Assembly (NCBI GenBank): GCA_026125285.1
Contig: JAHCLO010000025.1
Coordinates: 1 to 64,000, forward strand
Reading direction: 5' to 3'
Length of the DNA: 64,000 bases
Source: Verrucomicrobiia bacterium
GTDB lineage: Bacteria; Verrucomicrobiota; Verrucomicrobiia; Limisphaerales; JADLHS01
Position 1 is the first letter of the stretch, and each line of letters opens with the position of its first letter. Positions 30,488 to 39,019 of this stretch are shown here, piece by piece. The position numbers and the translations under genes are program-made. The notes under the pieces were generated by a model. The model saw only the letters and a list, made by a program, of their open reading frames with translations, was not told the DNA's origin and did no database searches.

Positions 30488-31297
30488 TCACGGCGATGGT
30501 GAGGCCGGTGAGGTCAATGCAGGCTGCCATTCCGCCAGACGCGCCGGCAGTCCGATGACGGCTGTGCCATTCAAGGTCATGGCCAATTCCTCAAGGTAAA
30601 CCTCTGTGGCCGACGCGGGACTCGCCCTCCGAATCACCGGCGGGGAAATGTGATGCAGCCCTGCGCCATCGAGCGTGTTTGTCCGTGGTGAAGGCGGCGG
30701 AGCGGACTTTACGTCGCGGGGAACCGCGGGCGTGTTGGTGAGCTGCTGCGAGGCCGTCGGCTGGTCCACAAAATTGGTGACGCCCACCAGCGCGTAGCCG
30801 TTGAGGTTCAAGGTCAGCCGGCCCAGATGCAAACGCAGTCCCTTTGTCGGCGTGACCCCAAACAGGTTTGATGCCAGTGCGGGCAGGTTGGTGTGGCTGA
30901 TGACCAGTTGATTTGTGCCGCCGTCCCCCACCCGGATCACGTCTTCGCGCACTTCAATCCGTGACACCGTTTGTTTCAGCGGCAACGTCTGCCGGTTGGC
31001 CCCGGCTTCCATCGTCGCGGACGGCGATTCCGCAACGGTCTGCTCCGCGGTGGGTGCAGTCAGCGAATTGGCCAGACCGACCAGCGCGAAGCCATTCAGA
31101 TTCAGCGTCAGACTTTCCACGTGGACGCTGACGCCGAACTCGCTCAACTGACCGATCAGATTGGTCAGGAGATTGTAGGCGACGGTCTGGTTGGCGGTGA
31201 TGCCGTCGAGAGCGGCGGGCGGCAGCGGTTGATCCTCCTGAGCGCGGCCGGCCAAGGCGGTGAACAACCCAAGAGTAAGCCAGGCGATCGGTTTCAT
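30488..31297 (-). CDS. secreted protein with three LTLNLNG-type internal repeats
   Basis: The protein has 269 residues from ATG 31297 (signal peptide MKPIAWLTLGLFTALAGRAQ). No family is recognised. Three units of similar build can be seen: a helical/loop stretch, then VESLTLNLNGFALVGLANSL (about residues 60-80), LGRLTLNLNGYALVGVTNFV (about 165-185) and LEELAMTLNGTAVIGLPARL (about 238-258). The first two are separated by Thr/Ala/Pro-rich linkers. The repeat may be a small beta-hairpin binding unit. It is divergent from psd. Confidence 0.65.
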   Translation of the reverse strand: MKPIAWLTLGLFTALAGRAQEDQPLPPAALDGITANQTVAYNLLTNLIGQLSEFGVSVHVESLTLNLNGFALVGLANSLTAPTAEQTVAESPSATMEAGANRQTLPLKQTVSRIEVREDVIRVGDGGTNQLVISHTNLPALASNLFGVTPTKGLRLHLGRLTLNLNGYALVGVTNFVDQPTASQQLTNTPAVPRDVKSAPPPSPRTNTLDGAGLHHISPPVIRRASPASATEVYLEELAMTLNGTAVIGLPARLAEWQPALTSPASPSP

Positions 31298-31436
31298 GGT
31301 GTTGAACTCATTTGAAGTTCCATCGGAAACCAGAGCAGATGTTGGGCAGGGGTTCAATGCAATTCACGGGCAAAATTTGACCAAGGGCGTTGATTTTAGT
31401 CTTTGAAGCCTTGCGCCCCAGCTTTACCTTGCGCGC

Positions 31437-32123
31437 ATGAAACATGCGGGCAAAGCCCGAAACGCCGCTTTTCGATTGATCTTACTGGCCATGATTGCCG
31501 TGCTGGCCCTCGTGCTGGCCGGCTTCCTTGGCACGGTAATCGGCGCTTCGATTTTGGCACTGACGTCGGTGCTGGTTGGGCTGTGGCTGCTGTTCGTGGT
31601 GTTCACGTTGTATTTCTTTCGGGATCCGTCCGCGCGCGTGCCGGCGGGTAAAGGGCTGGTGGTTTCCCCCGCGCACGGCACCGTGGACCTGATTGACGAA
31701 ACCACCGAAGCCGAGTTCATGGGCGGTCCCTGCCAGCGCATCTCCATTTTCCTTTCGGTGTTCGACGTTCATGTGCAGAAAGCGCCCATCAGCGGCAACC
31801 TGGTGTTCCATAAACATCAGGACGGCCAGTACCTCAGCGCGACGCGGAGTGACTGCGGTTCGTTCAATGAGAATGTGCTGCTGGGCATCGTGCCAAACGA
31901 TTTCCCGGAGCGGAAGATCGGGGTCCGCCTCATCGCCGGCCTGATTGCACGGCGGATCATCGTGTGGGCGACCACGGGCGAAAGTGTGACGCAAGGCGAA
32001 CGCCTCAGCCTGATTCAGTTTGGCTCGCGCGCGGATGTTTATCTGCCACCCGGCACGAAGGTTCAAGCCAAACTGGGGGACAAAGTAATCGGCGGCGAAA
32101 CGGTCCTCGCCACTTTGGAGTAA
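31437..32123 (+). CDS. psd: phosphatidylserine decarboxylase proenzyme
   Basis: The protein has 228 residues, the short 'archaeal-type' form. Two N-terminal transmembrane helices are followed by FFRDPSARVPAGKGLVVSPAHGTVDLID, RISIFLSVFDVHVQKAPISG and the self-cleavage site FGS in LIQFGSRADVYLPP (Gly196-Ser197), where the pyruvoyl group forms. It converts phosphatidylserine to phosphatidylethanolamine at the inner membrane. The next gene, 8 bp downstream, makes its substrate, so the pair is a PE-synthesis operon. Confidence 0.95.
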   Translation: MKHAGKARNAAFRLILLAMIAVLALVLAGFLGTVIGASILALTSVLVGLWLLFVVFTLYFFRDPSARVPAGKGLVVSPAHGTVDLIDETTEAEFMGGPCQRISIFLSVFDVHVQKAPISGNLVFHKHQDGQYLSATRSDCGSFNENVLLGIVPNDFPERKIGVRLIAGLIARRIIVWATTGESVTQGERLSLIQFGSRADVYLPPGTKVQAKLGDKVIGGETVLATLE

Positions 32124-32131
32124 GCGATTCC

Positions 32132-33022
32132 ATGGCCATCGGTCCAACTCCACCACCGTCGAATGGCGACGACCAGGACGCCAAACTGCGGATTTACTTT
32201 CTGCCGAATCTGCTCACCGCGGGAAATCTGTTCTGCGGCTTCGTGGCGTTGACCAAGATTGTTGAGGCGGATCTCCGGGGCGGCAACTTCACCGATATCA
32301 AGATCGCGCTGGCGTTCATTCTCGCGGCGTGCATTTTCGATTTGTTCGATGGCCGCGTGGCGCGGCTGGGCGGCCACGAAAGCCCCTTCGGGCGGGAGTT
32401 CGATTCGCTGGCGGATTTGATTTCCTTTGGCGCCGCGCCGGCATTTCTGGTGCATCGCATCGTGCTAAAAGACGTGTTCGCGAACCATGCCGAAATCGGC
32501 TGGTTCATCGCCTCGATTTATCTGGTGTGCGGCGCCTATCGGCTGGCGCGTTACAACGTGTTTTCCGCTCATGCCGGGCCGGGCGGCACCAACGAATTTC
32601 TGGGATTCCCCATTCCTTCCGCCGCCGGGTTGGTGGCCTCGCTGACCATGTTCATGATCTGGCTGAACGAAATCGGTTGGATGGAGGAACGGTTTACCCG
32701 CAGCCGCTGGCGCTACGTACTGCCTGTTCTGATGCTGTTTCTTTCGTGGATGATGGTCAGCAAGGTGAAATACCCCAGCTTCAAGTCGCTCGATTTCCGG
32801 GCGCGGCGCAAGTTCTTCACAACGCTGGTGGCCATCCTGTTCCTCGGCAGCGTGGTGGTGTCGCGCGGCAAGGTGCTCATCTTCGTGCTGCCGGTCTTCT
32901 TCACCGCGTATCTGGTTTACGGCTTCGTCCGCCCGCGCATTTCCCGCACGCTCCGGCGCGAGATCGAAGAGGAAGAGGAGGATGAGGAGGAGGACGACGA
33001 CGAACCGGCCCGACCGGGTTGA
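32132..33022 (+). CDS. pssA: CDP-diacylglycerol-serine O-phosphatidyltransferase
   Basis: The protein has 296 residues. ATG 32132 is preferred because the upstream frame overlaps psd. The CDP-alcohol phosphotransferase motif is intact: DGRVARLGGHESPFGREFDSLAD, residues 73-95 (DGx2ARx8Gx3Dx3D). It begins RIYFLPNLLTAGNLFCGFVAL, typical of the Bacillus-type PssA, with about eight membrane helices. The C-terminus is an unusual acidic run of about 18 Glu/Asp residues. It makes phosphatidylserine for the adjacent decarboxylase. Confidence 0.95.
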   Translation: MAIGPTPPPSNGDDQDAKLRIYFLPNLLTAGNLFCGFVALTKIVEADLRGGNFTDIKIALAFILAACIFDLFDGRVARLGGHESPFGREFDSLADLISFGAAPAFLVHRIVLKDVFANHAEIGWFIASIYLVCGAYRLARYNVFSAHAGPGGTNEFLGFPIPSAAGLVASLTMFMIWLNEIGWMEERFTRSRWRYVLPVLMLFLSWMMVSKVKYPSFKSLDFRARRKFFTTLVAILFLGSVVVSRGKVLIFVLPVFFTAYLVYGFVRPRISRTLRREIEEEEEDEEEDDDEPARPG

Positions 33023-33028
33023 GCGTCC

Positions 33029-33718
33029 ATGCCGGAATTGTCGCCCATCTTCGTGGCCTGGCTGACTGGATTCCTCAGCGGGCTGTTGCTCTGCATTCCC
33101 GTTGGCCCGGTCAATCTCACCATCATGAACGAAGGCGCGCGGCGCGGCTTCAAATGGGCCGCGTTGATCGGCGCGGGCGCCACGGTCATGGAATTGATCT
33201 ACTGCAGCATCGCATTCACGGGCTTCGCGGTCTTCTTCCAGAAAGGTTGGATCAAAGCCGCCATGGAAGTCTTCAGCTTCGCGTTTCTGTTATTCCTCGG
33301 CTTCAAATTCCTGTTCGCAAAAAACGTGACCGCGCCGATGCACTTCGGCAAGGTGGCGGACAAGATTGAGGAGCGCATCGAGGAGAAGCTGCACCCGCAC
33401 TCGGCGTTCATGATCGGTTTTGTGCAGACGCTGGCCAACCCCGGCGTACTGCTGGGCTGGGTTATTATCGGCGCGAACTTTCTGGCGCGCGGCTGGGTGG
33501 AACCGAATTGGGAGGGCAAACTTTCCTTCTTGAGCGGCGTGGCTCAAGGCGTGGGTTTGTGGTTCCTGAGCCTCAGTTGGGCGATTTCACTCGGCCATAA
33601 GAAGATCAGCGAGAAAACGTTGCTCCGAATGCAGCACGGCTCCGGCATCCTGCTCTTGATCCTGGCCTTCGCGCACGGCGGTCATCTCGCGTGGCAACTG
33701 GCAAAACACAGAATGTAA
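33029..33718 (+). CDS. LysE/RhtB family membrane exporter
   Basis: The protein has 229 residues and about six transmembrane helices. It starts with the family signature FLSGLLLCIPVGPVNLTIMNEGARRGFKWAALIGAGATVMELIY, followed by FLLFLGFKFLFAKN and a conserved second half (FMIGFVQTLANPGVLLGWVIIGANF). LysE-family proteins export amino acids or small metabolites by proton exchange. Only 6 bp from pssA, so it is co-transcribed with the lipid genes. The substrate cannot be told. Confidence 0.87.
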   Translation: MPELSPIFVAWLTGFLSGLLLCIPVGPVNLTIMNEGARRGFKWAALIGAGATVMELIYCSIAFTGFAVFFQKGWIKAAMEVFSFAFLLFLGFKFLFAKNVTAPMHFGKVADKIEERIEEKLHPHSAFMIGFVQTLANPGVLLGWVIIGANFLARGWVEPNWEGKLSFLSGVAQGVGLWFLSLSWAISLGHKKISEKTLLRMQHGSGILLLILAFAHGGHLAWQLAKHRM

Positions 33719-33904
33719 GCCACAACGATCGCGGCGCGCTGTTTTGAGATTGCCGCTTTCTAATGTGAAATAACGCCGGACCGTCGCATTGGGAACACCT
33801 CCGGACCGCGAGTAACAGGGTGCAGGTCGAAAGCCAGGGCAGCGATTCGTCGGTAGCGGGGCTTGTCAGCCAGCGGCGCCCGAGTAACCTCTGAGCCGGG
33901 AATT

Positions 33905-36900
33905 ATGAGCGTCTCTTGGCTCCGCTCCAACGCGCTGCTCTGGACAAGGGCGGGCGCGGAACTGCGCTTGCATGTTATTGTCCTCACCCTCGCCTGCCTG
34001 GCCGCCATGAATTGGTCGGCACGCGCGGAAACTCCCCATCCCTTCGCCGACTCCGGGTATCTCATCCATACCTGGGAGACGGCGGACGGCCTGCCGGAGA
34101 ACTCGGCCACGGCAATGGTACAAACGTCCGATGGCTATCTCTGGTTTGGAACCTTCAACGGCTTGGTGCGGTTCGACGGCATCAAGTTCACCGTGTTCAA
34201 CCACTTCAACACGCCCGAGCTGCCGGACAACAACATCGTCAACTTGCACCTCGACCGGGAAGGTCGCCTCTGGGTGAGCACGGGCCTCGGTCTGGTTACG
34301 CGCAAGCCCCTGTCCGCCGAAGGCGGGCGGGTGGACTGGCGGACATTCACGGCGGACGACGGTTGGAATGGTGATCTTGTGCGCACCTTTGCCGAGCGTC
34401 CGAATGGCGACCTCCTGCTGACCACCTTCAACGGCCAGGTGCTCGAATTTAGTGACAACCGGTTCATGGCACTTCCTCCGCCACCGGGCGAGCCGGGGCA
34501 GGGCTACTTTGGCGGCGTGGACGAGGCCGGCCAGTGGTGGGTGACCCAAAATCGTTTCGTCGGCCGTTGGGATGGCTCGCAGTGGATTTCCACAATTGCG
34601 CCGAATCCTTCGCTCGGGCGTTCGGCGGTCGCCAGCGCCGTTGCCCGCGACGGGGCACTCTGGATATTCTTGGGGAAGGAACTGGTCAAATTCCGGGAAG
34701 GGAAGGAAGTCCTGCGTCTTCCCCTGCCCCGGTTTTCCGGTGGCGTCTGGTCCATGTCCGAAGACAGCCGCGCCAACGTCTGGATCTGCAGTTACGATTC
34801 CGGGCTGTTCCGCGTTTCTCCAACAGGCGACCTGCATCACTGGGGTGAAACCAATGGTCTGGGTTATCACGCGACGCGGTTTGTGTTTGAGGATCGCGAG
34901 CGCAACTTGTGGGTCGGGACCAGTGGCGGCGGATTGAGGCGGTACAAGCCCCGCCGGATTTCCGACATGACACTTGACGGGCCGCTGGCGGGTCGTGTCA
35001 CGCGGTCGGTCTGGCCATCGGCCGACGGTCGCATGTTGATCGCCAGTCCAGAGTTGGGGCTGTTCCAACGTGAGGCTTCCGGAGTGTCACGGGTGATGGT
35101 GCCCGGACCTCGAAACGAAACCGGTTACGGATTGAGCGTGGTGGAAGACCGACGCGGACGCCTCTGGTATGGCGACATGGACCACTGTTGGTGGCGTCAG
35201 GAACCGCTTTCGTTTGAGAGAATCTCTGTGGGACTACCCAAGAGTGCCAATGTCGGTGCGCTGTTCGAGGACTCGCAGGGTCGAATCTGGATCGCCGCCG
35301 GTCAGGGGGTCGTGACGTTTGACGACGGGGGTTTCCGCGAACTCGGGATTGCGCAAGGATTGCCGACCGGCAGAGTCTTATGTTTCGCCGAAACCAGATC
35401 CCGGGCGATCTGGCTGGCGAGTGAGCAAGGCGTGTTTCGTTACGATACGGGGCGCTTCCTGGAAGTCCGCGGATCCGACGGCGAGTCCCTGCGCGACGTC
35501 CTCTGCCTCAAAGCCGAGCCGGACGGCACGCTGTGGATGGGCACGCACGACCGTGGTTTGCTGCGCTGGCAGGAGGGCCGTCTCCATCGCCTCGGGACGG
35601 CGGTTGGTCTGCCAGTCGAATCAGTGAATGCAATTCTTGAGGATGGCCACGGCTATTATTGGATGACTTCGAATCGCGGAATCGTCCGCGCGGCCCGGAC
35701 GGATCTGCACGCCGCAGCCAACGGGGATTTGCGGCGACTCAACTGTCTGTTGCTCACTGCGAGCGATGGCCTTCCCAGTATGGAATGTGCCACCGGGCAG
35801 CCCACATGCGTGCGCGACCCGGCGGGCCGGCTCTGGTTCGCCACGCAAAAAGGCGTGGCGATGGTGGATCCCGCCAAACTTGAGTTCAACACTCTGCCGC
35901 CGCCCGTCCATATCGAGCGTGTTTCCTTTCACCGGGACAACCCCGGAGTGGAGATCGAGCCCGCGGATTCGAAAGACAAAGCGGAAGCGGCGGTCGTAAG
36001 GCTTCAACCCCCGTTTGTCCGGGCGCCTGAGTTGCCGGCGGGAACTCGCCGGCTGGAAATTGAGTACACGGCACTGAGTTATTCGAGTCCTGAAAGGGTT
36101 CGATTTCAAGTGAAGTTGGACGGCATCAGCCGCGATTGGGAGGACGCGCAAGACCAGAGGGTGGCCCGTTTCTACGAATTGCGCCCGGGTGATTACGTGT
36201 TCCGCGTTCGGGCAGCCAACAACGATGGCGTTTGGAACGAGACCGGCGCGAGTCTTGCATTTTCGGTGCTGCCATTCTTCTGGCAGACTTGGTGGTTCCG
36301 CTTAGTCGCCGGGCTGCTGCTCGTGGGGTTGGGAGGCGCATTGGCGTGGTCCTGGTCCCGGCAGCGGATTGCCCGCGCCATGGAACGCGAACGCCTGGTG
36401 CATGAAACGCACCTATTGCGCGATGAACTGACCCACGCCAGCCGCGTTTCGACGATGGGACAACTGGCTTCCGGGCTCGCGCATGAACTGGGCCAGCCGC
36501 TGGGCGCAATCTTGCGAAATGCCGAGGCGGCGGAATTGCTCATGGAGCAGGCGCCGCCCGACTTGGAGGAGATCCGCGCCATCCTGACCGATATCCGTCA
36601 GGACGATCAGCGGGCGGCCGGGGTGATTGATCGGATGCGATCCTTGCTCAAGCGGCGGCCGGTGGAGCGGATTCCCCTGGCGGTTCCCGACTTGGTGCAG
36701 GAGGTCGCGGCGTTGGTCCGGCCCAACGCCCTCCAGCACAAGGTCCAGATAACCCTCGAGGTGCCCCGCGACCTTCCGACGGTCTGCGGAGACCGCATCC
36801 AGTTGCAGCAGGTGCTGCTCAACCTGCTGCTCAACGGCATGGACGCCATGAGTCAACAGTCATCCGGTACCCGACGGTTGATTGTGCAGGCGCGGAAGAC

Positions 36901-37141
36901 CGAAAACCAGATGGTCGAGATGAGCGTGCAGGATTCCGGCCCGGGCATCCCCGCCCAGAGCTTGGATCGGGTCTTCGAGCCGTTTTTCACCACCAAGGCC
37001 CACGGCATGGGGATGGGGCTGCCCGTATCGAAAGCAATCATCGAGGCGCACAAGGGGAAAATGTGGGCGGAAAATGGTCCCACGGGCGGGGCGGTCTTCT
37101 GGTTTACCGTGCCCGTGGCCAAAGGAGACGGCGACAGATGA
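33905..37141 (+). CDS. histidine kinase with periplasmic two-component-regulator propeller and Y_Y_Y domain
   Basis: The protein has 1078 residues from ATG 33905 (15th codon of the longer frame, directly before the signal/anchor segment). The periplasmic part, about residues 45-690, is a double propeller of reg_prop repeats (IHTWETADGLPENSATAMVQTSDGYLWFGTFNGLVRFDG and many alike). A Y_Y_Y-type beta-sandwich (about 700-775), a transmembrane helix (about 795-815) and a HisKA domain with SGLAHELGQPLGAILRN (His860) follow. The HATPase has N-box LLNLLLNGMDAM, DSGPGIP and GMGMGLPVSK. It lacks the fused receiver and AraC domains of Bacteroides hybrid systems. Its TGA overlaps the regulator start (ATGA), so they form a cognate pair that probably senses a polymer or its fragments. 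Confidence 0.93.
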   Translation: MSVSWLRSNALLWTRAGAELRLHVIVLTLACLAAMNWSARAETPHPFADSGYLIHTWETADGLPENSATAMVQTSDGYLWFGTFNGLVRFDGIKFTVFNHFNTPELPDNNIVNLHLDREGRLWVSTGLGLVTRKPLSAEGGRVDWRTFTADDGWNGDLVRTFAERPNGDLLLTTFNGQVLEFSDNRFMALPPPPGEPGQGYFGGVDEAGQWWVTQNRFVGRWDGSQWISTIAPNPSLGRSAVASAVARDGALWIFLGKELVKFREGKEVLRLPLPRFSGGVWSMSEDSRANVWICSYDSGLFRVSPTGDLHHWGETNGLGYHATRFVFEDRERNLWVGTSGGGLRRYKPRRISDMTLDGPLAGRVTRSVWPSADGRMLIASPELGLFQREASGVSRVMVPGPRNETGYGLSVVEDRRGRLWYGDMDHCWWRQEPLSFERISVGLPKSANVGALFEDSQGRIWIAAGQGVVTFDDGGFRELGIAQGLPTGRVLCFAETRSRAIWLASEQGVFRYDTGRFLEVRGSDGESLRDVLCLKAEPDGTLWMGTHDRGLLRWQEGRLHRLGTAVGLPVESVNAILEDGHGYYWMTSNRGIVRAARTDLHAAANGDLRRLNCLLLTASDGLPSMECATGQPTCVRDPAGRLWFATQKGVAMVDPAKLEFNTLPPPVHIERVSFHRDNPGVEIEPADSKDKAEAAVVRLQPPFVRAPELPAGTRRLEIEYTALSYSSPERVRFQVKLDGISRDWEDAQDQRVARFYELRPGDYVFRVRAANNDGVWNETGASLAFSVLPFFWQTWWFRLVAGLLLVGLGGALAWSWSRQRIARAMERERLVHETHLLRDELTHASRVSTMGQLASGLAHELGQPLGAILRNAEAAELLMEQAPPDLEEIRAILTDIRQDDQRAAGVIDRMRSLLKRRPVERIPLAVPDLVQEVAALVRPNALQHKVQITLEVPRDLPTVCGDRIQLQQVLLNLLLNGMDAMSQQSSGTRRLIVQARKTENQMVEMSVQDSGPGIPAQSLDRVFEPFFTTKAHGMGMGLPVSKAIIEAHKGKMWAENGPTGGAVFWFTVPVAKGDGDR

Positions 37142-37812
37142 ACGGCCCCGTGGTTTACATCATTGACGATGACGCCTCGTATCTGCGCGCCGTCTCCCGG
37201 TTTCTGCGTGCCGCCGGGTTCCAAGTTGTGATTCACACCTCGGCCGTGGAGTTTTTAACGGACCTGAAACCGGAGGCCGCGGGCTGCGTAATCACGGATC
37301 TGCAAATGCCCGGCATGGACGGGATGGCGTTGCAGGCGGCGCTGCACCAGGCCGGCAGTCTTTTGCCCATCGTATTCCTGACCGGTCACGGCAACATTCC
37401 GGCCAGCGTGCAGGCGATGCGGCACGGCGCGGAAGATTTTCTGACCAAGCAGGCGCGCAAGGAAGACTTGATTGCCGCCGTCAATCGCGCCTTGTCCCGC
37501 AACGAGCAGGCCATCGCCGAACACGAACGGCAGCGGGCTTTACGCGCTCGCTTCGCGTTGCTGACCGACCGTGAAATGGAGGTCTTGCAACATGTCCTGT
37601 CCGGGGAGTTGAACAAGCAGATCGCCGCCGATCTCGGCATTCACGAGCGCACGGTCAAACTTCATCGGACCGCCATCACGACCAAGCTCCGGGTCCATTC
37701 AGTGGCTGAACTGGCGCGGTTGGTGCAGGAGGCGGGACTGTTTCCACACCTGTGGCAATCAGTCCCCTCCAGGGGCCAGCCCACTCCGCCGGACTTCCCC
37801 AAAGGGCAGTAG
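37138..37812 (+). CDS. FixJ/NarL-type response regulator
   Basis: The protein has 224 residues. The receiver holds acidic DDD at 10-12, phospho-acceptor Asp54 (VITDLQMPGMDG) and the switch Thr82 (FLTGHG). The conserved Lys104 is followed by Gln instead of the near-universal Pro. The LuxR-type helix-turn-helix is at about 145-205 (LTDREMEVLQHVLSGELNKQIAADLGIHERTVKLHRTAITTKL). Translationally coupled to the kinase at ATGA (37138-37141). It is the likely output for the downstream envelope cluster. It terminates with TAG. Confidence 0.93.
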   Translation: MNGPVVYIIDDDASYLRAVSRFLRAAGFQVVIHTSAVEFLTDLKPEAAGCVITDLQMPGMDGMALQAALHQAGSLLPIVFLTGHGNIPASVQAMRHGAEDFLTKQARKEDLIAAVNRALSRNEQAIAEHERQRALRARFALLTDREMEVLQHVLSGELNKQIAADLGIHERTVKLHRTAITTKLRVHSVAELARLVQEAGLFPHLWQSVPSRGQPTPPDFPKGQ

Positions 37813-37846
37813 CCGCGATTCAGCCCGTTCTGCGAAACTGCGCGTC

Positions 37847-38254
37847 ATGCAGGCGCGTTGTACGGGCAGTGACATCATTTATGTGGCGGTCGTGGATGAC
37901 GACGAGGGTATTTGTCGGTCGTTCAGCCGATTGCTCCGCATCGCGGGATTTCAGCCCGTCTGCTATGCCTCCGCCGAGGCCTTGCTCGAAGACACCAAGC
38001 GCCCCCGTTTCGACTGCCTGGTGCTGGACATCCAGTTGGGCGGCATGTCCGGTCTGGACTTGAGCCAGCGATTGGCGGCAGTCAGGGACGCCACGCCCGT
38101 CATCTTCATCACGGCGCACGATGATCCAGAAGTGCGCACCGAGGCGCTGGCCAGCGGCTGCGCCGGATACTTTCGAAAAAACGAACCCGGCGAGGAGGTG
38201 CTTGCCGCCATCCTCCGCGTCACCCGGCGCAAAACCGGTATTGCTCCGTCATGA
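37847..38254 (+). CDS. single-domain CheY-like response regulator
   Basis: The protein has 135 residues. Asp triad DDDE at 17-20, phospho-Asp61 (CLVLDIQLGGMSG) and ITAHDD are present. The conserved Lys is FRKNEP, with Asn in place of Pro. No output domain follows, so it is either a phosphate sink, a competitor for the kinase, or an allosteric partner of the FixJ-type regulator encoded 34 bp upstream. Its stop overlaps the start of the next gene (ATGA, 38251-38254). Confidence 0.9.
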   Translation: MQARCTGSDIIYVAVVDDDEGICRSFSRLLRIAGFQPVCYASAEALLEDTKRPRFDCLVLDIQLGGMSGLDLSQRLAAVRDATPVIFITAHDDPEVRTEALASGCAGYFRKNEPGEEVLAAILRVTRRKTGIAPS

Positions 38255-38979
38255 CTCACCAAAACATGAAACATCCAATCGTATCCATGAAAACACTGAT
38301 TCGTTGCACCGCCCTTGGGCTGGTCGCGCTCGCGCTGCCGGTTTTAGCCCAGCAACCCTCCGCCGCCGAACGCGCGGCGATGTTGAAGGCCACCCTGGCC
38401 GCCAGTCAGGCGGTCCTCAAACAATACGAGTGGGTTGAAACCACCGTGATCAGCCTCAAAGGCGAGGAAAAATCCCGCCAGCTGCACCGCTGCTATTACG
38501 GCGCCGACGGCGGTGTACAGAAGGTGCCGCTCACCACGCCTCCGCCCGTGAAGCAGAAACGCGGACTGCGCGGGAAGATCGCCGAGGCCAAGCAAGAGGA
38601 ATTGACCGACTACATGAAAGAGGCCGTGGCGCTGGTGAAGAGTTACGTGCCGCCCACGCCGGTGCTGATCGAATCCGCCAAGCAGGGGGGCCGAGTTTCG
38701 CTGGACGTCCTCGAACCCGGCCGGCGCGCCCGTCTGAACTTCCGCGATTACCTCAAGCCCGGCGACAGCCTGGGCGTGGAAGTGGACCTGACGAGTAATC
38801 GCCTGCTCGCGCTCACGGTCAAGACGCACCTCGACAGCGCCAAGGACGCGGTGGACCTCCAAGCCCGCATGGGCACACTGGCCGATGGCACCAGTTACGC
38901 CGACGCCATCACGCTCAATGCGCCGGCCAAGCACCTCACCGTGAAAGTGGATCACTCCGGTTATCGAAAAACCAATTAA
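38251..38979 (+). CDS. exported protein of unknown function
   Basis: The protein has 242 residues; the effective start of the signal peptide is probably Met13 (MKTLIRCTALGLVALALPVLAQ). Mature sequence: a helical start (AERAAMLKATLAASQAVLKQYEWVETTVISLKGEEKSRQLHRCYYG), a basic linker, then a beta-rich C-terminus with LTVKTHLDSAKDAVDLQARMG. The shape recalls outer-membrane-lipoprotein-sorting (LolA-like) proteins, but similarity is weak and no family is claimed. It is coupled to the preceding regulator by a 4-bp overlap. Confidence 0.75.
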   Translation: MTHQNMKHPIVSMKTLIRCTALGLVALALPVLAQQPSAAERAAMLKATLAASQAVLKQYEWVETTVISLKGEEKSRQLHRCYYGADGGVQKVPLTTPPPVKQKRGLRGKIAEAKQEELTDYMKEAVALVKSYVPPTPVLIESAKQGGRVSLDVLEPGRRARLNFRDYLKPGDSLGVEVDLTSNRLLALTVKTHLDSAKDAVDLQARMGTLADGTSYADAITLNAPAKHLTVKVDHSGYRKTN

Positions 38980-39019
38980 CCACGGGCCGCCATCCGGCAC
39001 CCCAATCCCCGAAAGAAAT

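Noticed and set aside
31298..31436. Replication origin at the strand switch
   Set aside because: No dnaA, no DnaA-box cluster and no AT-rich unwinding region was seen; the switch is an ordinary divergent promoter.
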